Assembly (NCBI RefSeq): GCF_025024155.1
Contig: NW_026251784.1
Span: 1 to 64,000 of the forward strand
DNA from: Gamsiella multidivaricata
Lineage: Eukaryota; Mortierellomycota; Mortierellomycetes; Mortierellales; Mortierellaceae
Length of the DNA stretch: 64,000 bases
Reading direction: 5' to 3'
In this document: positions 1 through 10,300 of the stretch, one piece after another
How positions within the stretch are numbered: position 1 is the first letter of the stretch
Layout of the letters: each line of letters opens with the position of its first letter
Notes under the pieces: model-generated
The model's database searches: none
Told to the model about the DNA's origin: nothing
Seen by the model: the letters and a program-made list of their open reading frames with translations, nothing else
Made by a program: the position numbers and the translations under genes

Positions 1-3
1 AGA

Positions 4-1556
4 ATGTCGATCACACAGTGGGACAAGGACTTCGACAAGATCAAGTTTGATGTGGCGCATGGTCGAGGCAATAAGTGCACGCTTTCCAAAAGTCCAGTCG
101 ACCTATTACGACATATCATGGATGAGACCATCTACAGTTGGCTGCTGGAGGTTCGAAAAAACAATGGCGTTGTTAGTGGTCTCCAGCTTGAGGCTGCAGC
201 CGATTCCGTTCTTCACATTTTGATGGACGACATTTGCGGCATCGACGATATTCATCATGGTCGTGCAATTTCTTTCACGGCGTCGTGGCGATCGAGGATG
301 ACCCAAGAGTATAGTGTCACCTACTGCAGTCTTCAAGGAGAAGCGGGATCTGTCGACAAGGACGCCATTGCAGAAAGAATGGAGGGAATCCGCAACATAT
401 GCTCTAACTTCGAGCCCGACAACATCTACAACTGCGATGAGACTGGCATGTACCTTAAGGAGCTTTCCACACACTCTTACACTACGGAGGAATTTGTGAG
501 TGGTGCCAAAGCAGAGCGGGGAGAAGCTCGAGTGTCGATTCTCTTCTGTGTCAATGCTACTGGATCTTCGCTTGCCCGAGCAGCAGCAGTAGAGGCCTTG
601 AGACCTCTTGTCATAAGTAAGCCCTCAAACACGTCGTATCATTGTTCCGAAGAAAAAAAATAAATGTTAATTATTTTGTCTCTTTACTTATTCTAGGCGC
701 GCATCTTGCTCGAAATATCCAACCATGCCCTGAGGTTCCTGTCACCTCGTTAAAACATGGAAAAGGATACATGACCGGGAGGCTATTCAAGGAATGGCTT
801 CATGCTCTCGATGACATACTCACGAAAAAAAGTCTTCTGCTTATCGACTCATGTGGGGCACACGGCAAGCCTAGCGACAACGACCCGCTTGTAGGAGAGA
901 TATTTAAACATCTTCAGATCGGGCGCCTGCCACCCAATTCAACATCCGTCACCCAACCTTTGGATCAAGGGATAATCAGTGTATTCAAACGAAAATACCT
1001 CGAGATGCTCAGCAATAAAGCAGTTACACAACAGTATGCCACCGGAAGGAAGATTACCAACGGCGAGGCATGGTCGCTTATTCCATACGCGTGGTCTCAT
1101 GTCAAGGCTGCGACAGTGAGGCATTGTTTTTGCAAAGCGGGGGTCCTTTCAAAGGCGCAAGTTGACAGGCTGGAGCGGGAATCGTTGGACGTGGAGGAGC
1201 AAACACCAATGTATCCACCTGTGCCAGACACTGACGCAAGTCGAGTCAAGGAGCGTTATGTGCGCTTGATTGCTTCAGTCATGGACGGAGAAAGGATCCA
1301 GTTTTCTCTCGATAAGAACCAAAAGGACGCCCAAGATATGGCAGAGGAGATCAAGCAGAAGTTGCGCAATAAGATCGCCAAGAGGTATGGCCCACGAGAC
1401 AGGAGTTCCTCAATCGAGCAAGATGCTATCGACTCATTCAAGTTCATGTACCAAGGACAGAGTCTTGCAATAACGGTGGTGGAGATGCTCAAGGATAAGG
1501 ACGCTATTAGCCGAAGGGCAGCAAGGTGTGTGATCCGTAAATCCAAGCAGAAATAA
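4..1556 (+). CDS. pogo/Tigger-like DDE transposase, 5' truncated by window edge (exons 4-616, 697-1556)
   Basis: This is the C-terminal part of a DDE-superfamily (pogo/Tigger/CENP-B type) transposase, an enzyme that cuts and rejoins transposon ends. A GT-AG intron at 617-696 joins the two exons in phase 1, giving about 490 aa. Motifs in order are N-C-D-E-T-G near 436 (first Asp), L-L-I-D-S-C-G-A-H near 845 (second Asp), and the third Asp in Q-P-L-D-Q-G near 962, followed by an F-K-R-K helix. All three catalytic Asp are therefore present. The ATG at 4 is not the real start: by comparison with the second copy at 40553-42628, the N-terminal helix-turn-helix DNA-binding half lies upstream of the window. 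The C-terminus is Lys/Arg-rich. The 3' terminal inverted repeat could not be identified because the other end is outside the window. Family assignment is firm; activity is inference. Confidence 0.85.
617..696 (+). other. intron of DDE transposase gene
   Basis: The donor GTAAGC and acceptor TTCTAG are seen directly. Removing these 80 bases joins the L-V-I residues to the downstream frame in phase. The second transposase copy has an intron at the equivalent point (41494-41586), which supports the model. Confidence 0.75.
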
Positions 1557-2036
1557 AATCGATTGAATAACACCTTTAATATATTTCAATTTAATCGAAA
1601 TGCTGCACTTTCACTATGAAAATTGCAGCATTCAGCAAAATGCACTGTAGTGCACATTCATTATTTCCGCACGCGAGAAAACAATAAAACCCAACGCTAT
1701 TTCGAGCCAATCAGCGAGTTAGTGCGGAAAAGTTCAGACTACTCTCCACAGTCGGTGACGTAGTCCATGTGGCGAACGTCCCTCTGTAGTTGACCTGGCT
1801 CCTTCTTCCTTCTCTACTTGCCGGCATTGTTCCATCGCAAACACCACCAGGACATAGCCATAATCAACAGGACATAGCCATAATCAACAGGACAAGAGTT
1901 CGCCATACATCATGCTGTATGACCAAACCACTTTTCCCGACACCATCAAGTGCTAGGACAAACCCACTTTTCAATGGCCTGCCCCAAACAGCGACGCAAG
2001 CTCTGATGCATGTTCGTTTTGATGCTTTCTTCCTAG
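1557..2036. other. intergenic: transposon 3' end and 5' region of the XPD gene
   Basis: No long reading frame is convincing here. It contains the hairpin above and a perfect tandem duplication of a 20-bp unit at 1849-1868 and 1869-1888. The first coding exon (probably only a few codons) of the downstream XPD/Rad3 gene must lie here, because the acceptor at 2036 joins an exon starting inside the second codon or so. An ATG at 1768 is one possible start but was not resolved. Confidence 0.5.
1599..1632. repeat. short hairpin downstream of transposase
   Basis: A nine-base arm at 1599-1607 is repeated inverted at 1624-1632 with a 16-base loop. It lies about 45 bases after the transposase stop. It may be part of the transposon's 3' subterminal region or an mRNA 3'-end structure; neither can be shown here. 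Confidence 0.4.
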
Positions 2037-4930
2037 GTTCGAAATCGATGGGCTGCCAGTCTACTTCCCGTATGACAGGATTTATCCAGAGCAATATGCC
2101 TACATGTGCTCTCTCAAACAGACCCTCGATGCTCAGGTGCGTTACCCCGGAAAGCTATCTCTTTTGTTGGATGCAGAAAAATTCTCTGCGGTAGGGTTTT
2201 CAGTCTGCAAAAACCAGGATATGCTAACACGCTCTGTTCTTGGCCTTGTCCCCATCCTCATTGCTCCTACAGGGTCATGGAGTGTTGGAGATGCCCTCAG
2301 GAACAGGAAAGACGGTATCACTCCTGTCCCTAATCGTTTCATATCAACAGGTACGAATGAGGATGTTTGATTCGACATTCTACGCCACCAATTTTGCCAT
2401 GTAGTACACTCCTTTGCTAACGCATATTTTTATCCCCCCTTCCTCCTTTAATGACTATACTAGTTTTACCCAGAAAAACGCAAGTTAATCTACTGCTCGC
2501 GTACAGTACCCGAGATCGAGAAGGCCCTGGCCGAGTTGAAGCGATTGATCGAATATAGAAAGAGTTGCGGATTAAATGAGACAATTCTGGGATTGGGACT
2601 GACGAGTCGTCGAAATCTGTGTCTTCACCCCTCGGTCAGCAAAGAGAAGAAGGGCAAGGTTGTAGATGCCCGTTGCCGCAATTTGACAGCACCGTGGGTG
2701 CGAGAGGCAGCACAAGCAGGACAGGATGTCGAGACGTGCTCGTTTTATGAGACTCTGGAGAATGCTGATCTTCGGGAGGAAGTTGCGGACGCCATCTACA
2801 CTTTAGACGACATCAAGGAGATGGGAAAATCCAAGGGCATATGTCCATATTACATGGCGCGGCGCATGGTAAGTGATTACTTACATCATGCACTTATTGT
2901 AATATGTCCTTGCTGAGCAGCATCTGAACGACTTTGCCCGTACATCCGTCCTTTAGCTAGCGTATTCGAACGTTATCATCTATTCATACCACTACATGTT
3001 GGACCCCAAGATTGCGGATTTGATATCAAAAGAGCTGTCAAAAGATTCGATTGTTGTATTCGACGAGGCGCATAATATCGGTACGTACGCGTTTTTTAAT
3101 TTATGTGACCGTACTAACCAGCATGAATTCATCTAACAGCTGAATATGCTCTTTTCGGCTTTTAGATAACGTCTGCATCGAATCATTGAGTCTGGATGTC
3201 ATGCGACCGACGCTGGAAGCAAGCTCAAAGAGCATCACACAGCTGTCAGAGAAAATCGAGCAGATGAAGCAGCAAGGGTCAGAAAAGCTGAAGAACGAGT
3301 ACGAAAAGCTGGTTCAGGGTTTACAAGATACACTGCAGGCACGGGATGATGGCTTGGTCATGGCCAACCCAGCACTACCAGACGATCTATTACATGAGGC
3401 GGTCCCAGGAAACATTCGAAAGGCGGAGCACTTCGTTGCATTCTTAAAGCGCTTTAACGAGTACCTGAAGACACGATTACGGGTTCTTAATGTTACTGCA
3501 GAAACGCCGTCTTCGTTCCTACGACATTTGAAGGAGATTACTTATATTGACAAGAAGCCGCTCCAATTTTGCGCAGAACGGCTATCGATTTTGATCCGCA
3601 CATTGGAACTGAATAACGTGGATGAGCTGCAATCGTTACAGAAGGTCGCTGCACTAGCAACATTGGTAGCAACGTACGACAAAGGCTTCATGTTGGTTTT
3701 GGAGCCATACGAGACCGAGAATGCGACGGTACCCAATCCTATCCTGCGGTTCGCCTGCCTCGACGCCTCAATCGCTATCCGACCTATATTCGAGCGATTC
3801 TCGTCTGTGATCATCACCTCAGGAACGCTTTCGCCTCTGGACATGTATCCCAAGATTTTAGACTTTAAGGCGACTGTCTTGGAGAGTTATCCGATGACCT
3901 TGACACGGAACTGTTTTTTGCCGATGGTCATCACACGTGGATCAGACCAGGTTGCTATCTCGTCCAAGTTTGAGGTCCGGAATGACCCAGCGGTGGTGCG
4001 AAACTTTGGCAACATCTTGATTGAGTTTGGCAAGATTGTTCCGGATGGCATTGTGGCCTTCTTCCCAAGTTATCTCTACATGGAGAGCATCATCGCTATG
4101 TGGCATGAAATGGTGCGTGACACAGCTGAAATGACGACCGGTATCATGCATTTCCTGAGTTTGCTGCAATACACTACTGACGATTTGCTTATGCTTGACA
4201 TTTTTTCAACCAGGGCATTTTAACGGAGGCATGGAAAACAAAGCTGATCTTTGTTGAGACGCCTGATGCAGCAGAGACATCGATTGCTCTAGACAATTAC
4301 CGTCGTGCGTGTGAGAATGGTCGCGGGGCCATCCTACTTGCCGTCGCTCGTGGAAAGGTGTCGGAGGGAATCGATTTTGATCATCACTATGGACGTGCTG
4401 TGGTGATGTTTGGTATTCCATACCAGTATACTGAATCGAGGATCCTGAAAGCACGCTTGGAGTTTTTGAGAGATGAGCATCGAGTACGCGAGAACGATTT
4501 TTTGACGTTCGATGCACTGCGCCATGCTGCTCAGTGCCTCGGACGAGTTCTGCGAGGAAAGACGGATTATGGGCTGATGGTGTTTGCAGATCGGCGGTAT
4601 GCACGGCAGGATAAGAGGTCGAAGTTACCGAAGTGGATCAACCAATACATCACGGACACGAGTGTGAACCTATCGACGGATATGGGAATTGCGATTGCGA
4701 AGAAGTTCCTGAGATCGATGGCACAGCCACTGGAGACACAGGCACAGCTGGGGGTCAGTCTGTGGACATTGGAGGATGTGCTTACGCGACAGAGGGCACA
4801 GAAGGAGAAGCAGGAGAGGGCTGCACAGCAGGGCGGAATGCATCAGCAGCATTACCAGCAGTACGGAGCAGCAGAGGCACATCTACTGCATGAACGGACG
4901 ACTGGAGCAGCGTACATGGATGTTAGTTAA
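2037..4930 (+). CDS. RAD3: XPD/Rad3 DNA helicase, TFIIH subunit (exons 2037-2136, 2273-2350, 2464-2868, 2957-3080, 3166-4112, 4214-4930)
   Basis: The product is the 5'-3' Fe-S helicase of TFIIH, which opens DNA in nucleotide excision repair and is part of the RNA polymerase II initiation complex in the nucleus. The N-terminus has the family's D-G-L-P-V-Y-F-P-Y and Y-P-E-Q stretch. Walker A (M-P-S-G-T-G-K-T) is near 2290 and the D-E-A-H box near 3062. The four cysteines of the Fe-S cluster are visible in exon 3 (R-N-L-C-L, A-R-C-R-N, T-C-S-F-Y, G-I-C-P-Y). The late helicase motifs include G-K-V-S-E-G-I-D-F, and [10 protein letters not shown], near 4350-4560. About 789 residues are covered, against 760-780 for human and yeast proteins. 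All introns have GT-AG ends and consistent phase. The start codon lies in an upstream mini-exon that I could not place. Confidence 0.95.
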
Positions 4931-5548
4931 AGCAAAGTCGGCTGATCCCAGGAGCCAGGAACTAGGGACCAGGGTCAGGGCCTTATCGCGGACACTGCGC
5001 CTGGTATCCCTTCGTCTGGTATTCCGAATTTTACATGTATTTCGTGCGTAACTTTTCCCTATAATATTGTATTTAAAAAGTTTTTTTTTATGCTGCCGCT
5101 TCCCATGCCCTTGGTGCAAATTGAAGGGTAGTTTGTGCCTTGATTCATGCCTTTACATTCCAGATCCGTAATACTTCAAAGTGAGTATTGGCAAGCAAAG
5201 TCGCCCTCCCTAAAATGATATTCCGCTCCAAATCAATGTAACAAAGTTTTCTGACAGACAAAGGGATAAGCTCCGCAATAAAACTGTAAAATAAGATTTC
5301 GATCCAATCAGTCTAAACAAGTTTGTTCTGAAGAAAATGACCCTGTTTCCTCTTTTCGCTTCTTCCGCTTCCATCCCTCCCACCCTTTCGCTCATCGCTC
5401 TGTATTTTGTATTTCGCCCAATTGGTTATCACACCTCCCACGCCTTGCTTTTCCTTCGACACCGTTCTCGACTTTTATCCCCTCCTTGACTCGACCCATT
5501 ATGAAGTCAACTGTTTTCTCTTGAGGTTCACACTCGACCATCATCACC
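4931..5548. other. intergenic, XPD 3' region and promoter of the membrane-protein gene
   Basis: No coding frame with recognisable composition is seen. An AT-rich segment near 5060-5095 (ATAATATTGTATTTAAAAAG) could serve as a polyadenylation region for the XPD transcript. Pyrimidine-rich sequence at 5340-5545 precedes the next start codon, as is common for fungal promoters. Confidence 0.4.
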
Positions 5549-7066
5549 ATGAGCGCAGCGACTATTACCGCCGATACAACAACTTATCCCACCAATATTA
5601 ATGTTAGACCACCTCTGTCGCAAAAAGTCCAGGCATTACTCCACTGGGTCGCGAGAACTCTATCCTTTCGAAAACTTCTTCGAAACATCCGTCTGCTGAT
5701 TCTGGCCCTGGCGTTTGTGTCTCTGATCCTAGATGCGATTACTATATCCTTTGGGATCAACGTTATGGGCTTGTCCCTGAGCGATGTATCGACAGAGATG
5801 GCCTTTTTGCTCACACCGGATTTGCTTGCGATGATGATGGCGTTTGTGCTGTTGGTCTATTCGTCCAAGGCGGCGTGTTGCTGTTGTTTCCAAGTTACTC
5901 CGGAGGATCATGAGGAGGAGAATGAAGATGGAGGTGGGCCCGAGTCGGTTGACGGTATCGAGCCGGAGGAGCGGAGGCAAAGGGGTGTGGTCGATGGAAA
6001 TTTTCCGGAGAGGATATCACCCTCTTCAGGAATCCACTCCCGCACAACGACTATTACACCAAGGATTGCTATTACCGCCCCACCGGATAACGATCCTTCC
6101 ACGACCTATACAGAACCAACGCATGCTCAGGATGCTCAAGAGCACAGACGACGACCGACCTCTACAGACCTATCCTTCATCCAATCCTCACCTTCAATAC
6201 CCCCACCATCATCATTCACCACCACTACTACCTCTAACAACAAGAAAACTTGGAGCCGGCGGCGGCTATGGTCCTACATCGTTTTCCGGATCCTATTCAG
6301 CTTAGGCCTCGCAGCCCTGGCGCTCTACTGGCCCGCCCGCCAGCTTTCTCCGCCGATGGGATACCTCCCCAACATGGGCAGCGACCCCAACGTGGAAGGT
6401 GGCCCAAACCATGTTAACAACTATGGTGACGAATATCGTAATGGGACATCCATCAGAGGTGGCAACAACACATCCCAAGGATCAGGAGTGGGCAGCAGCA
6501 CAACACTCGGCAACGACTCATCCTACCCATTCACGAACTACACTCGCGCCTCAGGGACTCATCATGACTATGATTCCCACCCCGGTCTAGGCCATGGCTA
6601 CGCCAACAACAACAGCAGCCCGGGGACCTCGGCCGGCGACATGGACTCTGACGACTTCTCGCCTTGGTGCGCTTATGAAAAAGCCTTTGGGGACAACCAA
6701 AGCGCCGTGGTCTACTGTCGAGCCAAAGAAATTCGTCCCATCGTGACATACGTCGGGGCGATCTTTGTCGTCATCGAACTATGTGTCGCCGCCATGGCCG
6801 GGGATTTTTCAGCTTCCAGATCCAGATCAGCAGGATTAGGATCCAAAAACGAAACTCCGGAAAGGAGTATGGAGGAAGGTAGCGGCGCTGTGATAGACAG
6901 GAGAACGAGGACTTCGTATGAGGCAGTGGCTGTCGAAACAGAACCAGGCATAGTCTTGGAAGTAGATCGCGGTGCAGGAACCGAGTCCAGGGGAGGTTAT
7001 TCACGACGTTCAGGGAAGGCTGTTCTAACCACAGGAACTTCCATTGGTTCGGATCCACAACAATAA
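5549..7066 (+). CDS. hypothetical four-pass membrane protein, 505 aa, single exon
   Basis: I do not recognise the family. The frame is uninterrupted from an ATG in good context (CACCATGAG). Four hydrophobic segments are visible, at about residues 48-68, 87-106, 239-262 and 398-418. A run of four cysteines (C-C-C-C) follows the second segment and could be a palmitoylation site. The two long loops are hydrophilic and low-complexity: the first is acidic then Ser/Thr/Pro-rich (about 110-235), the second Asn/Gly/Ser-rich with several N-x-S/T sites (about 265-395) and conserved-looking Cys residues (W-C-A-Y, V-Y-C-R). The spacing suggests a cytoplasmic first loop and a lumenal or extracellular second one. 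It resembles fungal tetraspan hypotheticals, but that is only an impression. Confidence 0.75.
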   Translation: MSAATITADTTTYPTNINVRPPLSQKVQALLHWVARTLSFRKLLRNIRLLILALAFVSLILDAITISFGINVMGLSLSDVSTEMAFLLTPDLLAMMMAFVLLVYSSKAACCCCFQVTPEDHEEENEDGGGPESVDGIEPEERRQRGVVDGNFPERISPSSGIHSRTTTITPRIAITAPPDNDPSTTYTEPTHAQDAQEHRRRPTSTDLSFIQSSPSIPPPSSFTTTTTSNNKKTWSRRRLWSYIVFRILFSLGLAALALYWPARQLSPPMGYLPNMGSDPNVEGGPNHVNNYGDEYRNGTSIRGGNNTSQGSGVGSSTTLGNDSSYPFTNYTRASGTHHDYDSHPGLGHGYANNNSSPGTSAGDMDSDDFSPWCAYEKAFGDNQSAVVYCRAKEIRPIVTYVGAIFVVIELCVAAMAGDFSASRSRSAGLGSKNETPERSMEEGSGAVIDRRTRTSYEAVAVETEPGIVLEVDRGAGTESRGGYSRRSGKAVLTTGTSIGSDPQQ

Positions 7067-7320
7067 TAAAAACCCCATAGTAACGCCAATAGATAGGTCG
7101 CTTTGTCCAGGACTGACAAAGACGAGGATCGATAGTCCGCATCCATTGAGTTGGATCGTTTCTTTCAACAATACGAGAGTTTACCTTTTCCTGTCGTAGC
7201 AGTCATTGAGAAAAGCAATTAGTGGATTGACAATTGAGATATTTATTGTTATAATAATATATAATAAAAAAAAAAACTTTCTAGTGCTGATTTTCAGTCC
7301 CCCCTTTGTACTAGGCCCGC

Positions 7321-10300
7321 TCAGCCCATGAGCTCCTTCAGTTTGCCACTAGAACACTTGAAGCAAAACCGCGCCTGTTTCTCTGCAAACCCAGAGATCG
7401 GGACAAATGTACAGGTACCACAAAAAACGCCTCCGCATGTCTTGCAGTTGAACTTTCGCTCCAGCAACGGGAACCGCGTCTGACAGTTCACACACACGGT
7501 ATCACGACCTGGTTGCATCCAATGACCGCAGCCACTTCCATCCGGGAGCACCCATACGAATACTCGACCGAGAGAGTCGCCTGTATACAGCGCTCGTCTT
7601 GCACTGTGTAGCATCAACACGAAGAGAATAAAGACTGTTAATCATATTGTAAAGAGAGCTTTTTGCTGAACAAAACCAAAGTAGATAGACGGAACAATGG
7701 AAAACACGTTACCTGGACACATAGAGCGAGACAATGTTGGGAATAGTGCCTCCATCGATCCTCAAACGATCCTCATATTTATATGCCTGTCGCAACCTCA
7801 GCGCCCACTTGGTGACACGCGATGCCTGAGAAGACTGCCGAGACCTTGCTCCGGAAGACGACTCATCTTCCACAGAGGGCGATGTCGCCCCAGTAGTGCT
7901 GCCATTAGTCCTATTCTCTCCGTTCGTCGACGATTCGCCTTCAGGGAAGGCCGAAACATCCGTAACCTGAGACCCTGACGAAGGTATGATTGTCGAATCC
8001 AAAGAGCTCTGAGCGAGCTGGTTGACGTATCCCCTCCCTTGCCCTGCTGGAACGAATTGCGCTGGTGCTCCGCATCAACAACTGCCTTTTCCCACACCTT
8101 GATCGTTCCGCGTCGATGACTGGTGAAAATAAGCTCCTGCGGAACCCACTCTCCTGTCCTTCCAGCGTAAAACACACAGTCCAGGATCGGGTCGCCAATT
8201 TGGGTCGTGTACTTCTGCAGGATCAAGTCTCCATTGACGGTCCAAAGCCTAAGGACTGGCCCTGAACACGTTGCAATATCACCTGTCGCATCGTTGATGG
8301 CCACCACTCGCACTCCATCCTCATGCTTGCCTAACTGGCGGACATATTCTAGTCGGTTGAGATCCCACACGATACAAGACTTATCCTCCGATCCCGATAC
8401 AATGATCGAGTAGGCCACAGAGATCGCCACAGTATGAACCGTCTCCCGGTGTCCACGCAGACACTTCATCAGCTTGAGCTCGTACGATCGCGACTGCACA
8501 ATGCGCCAAATACACACCACAGTGTCCCGAGACGTCGTGACAATCGTCCGGTCATCCGCCCACTTCACACAGGTGATCGCCTCCAGATGCAGATTCTCAA
8601 AAATCCCCAGCACTTTGCCAGTCTCCGTCAAGAAGAGGCGCACAGAGTTATCGGAAAATCCCCATTCCACATACTTGCTGCATGCAAAAGGCTCATATGC
8701 ACGCTGGCTATGGCCAACGAACGCCTTGTCTCCCTGATATATGATCTCCCCCACGGGCAGACCAATATCTATCAGAGAAATGGTACAGCCACAGCATTTA
8801 ATTCCCCTATTCTTTTTCATTCAACACCTTGAAACAAACGCAGATCAGACCATTAGACTATTACCTTTGACTGGAACCACGGACTGGGTCAAGTACTCGG
8901 CGTGCCTTGCCAAATTATAGTAATTAGGGCCCAGAGGATCGCGGTTCGGAGGCAAGCGCGGTCCATGAGGCTTCTTGAACAGCTGTCGAGGCGTCTGCCC
9001 AAAGTTGTGAATGATACCAATGGTCGCAGACTTTTGAATATGGTCATCGATCGTATCCAGATCGATCGCGCCCTCGTACGACATATGATGGAATACGTTC
9101 ACAGCCCGAACTGATTCCGGTCCCTGCTGCTTGTATCCGAAGATCAAGTCGATCCACTCGTGCAGATGTGCAGAGACATAGTCGCACTCCAGCGCCTCGC
9201 GATGCTTCTCAATAAAGATCTTGGGATCGTCCTTAGCCCACGGTGGCAGCTTGACATGGTCAATCTGTTCACCCGTCGTCTGAAGTGACCCAAAGTTGAA
9301 TCCATTGGTGTTCATCAAGAACTCGGGCAGGTAAAAGAATTCTGGGATCAGCTCGCGGACATCCGACATGGTCTTCTGAGAGGCCGAAGTCCAAGACTTG
9401 CCAATCGAATGGAACAATCGGTCTGCATGATCAAATTGTCCACCCTGGAGCTTCAAGTACTCTTGAGTGAAGGGCTCCAGACGGATCAGGTACGAGCAAA
9501 CAATCATAGCTGATGAATAGTGGGTTCCGTAATGGAATGGTGGCGTACGATCATCGCCTCCGTCCCAAGTATGATAGCGATCATTAAAGTCTTTCTCGCG
9601 GTCCGGCGTCTGAGCACCCATGGGCCGTGACAGGTCTCGGAAGGTCTTTGGGTTGGTCAGGTCGAGCTCTTCGCTGGTGTAGTCAGCTAGGATCCAGGGG
9701 AAGACAGGGTATTGCGTTAAGTCATTATAGGTCCTTCCTGCCATCGTATTAAGGTGCATCAGGTACTGGAAGTTCGAAATCTCGTGCTTCTCCCACTTGG
9801 CAGTGATGTCGGCGATCGAAGATGGCGCAAAGATGTTGGCGAGCTTGGATCCGAGCGATGTCTGTGCCTGGTTATTATTGCTGTTAGGCTCCACCATGGC
9901 TGAACGCTCTCCCATCTGGAGACTGTTGGTCGCTAGAGACCCCACACGGCTTGCGAGTTGATTGTAGACAAGGTCGCGCTGTTGCAAGTTCAGGTTGATC
10001 AAATAATTTCGTCCATCTACAAAGAAGAGCTCAAGTGCTACGTTTCTCAGCAGGTATCGGCGACGGTGGACCTCCTTAATATCCTCGAATCGCCATTTCC
10101 TGCACTGGTGACGGACCTCGGATGAATCTGACAACGGTTGTTGGGAAGGTGTATTCGACGCGAGGAGCTGCAGATACTGATCACGTTCCGAGTCAGCAAC
10201 TTCCCTGATGTCTACCACTTCGCCATCCATCTTCTGGAAGTAATTGTCGATGAGATACATGTTGTGTTTGCAGAGCAGGAGCAAGCCCTCCACAGCATCC

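Noticed and set aside
8434..8832. Plus-strand 132-codon frame
   Set aside because: It is antisense to the WD40 region of the BEACH gene, where the minus-strand protein matches the family.
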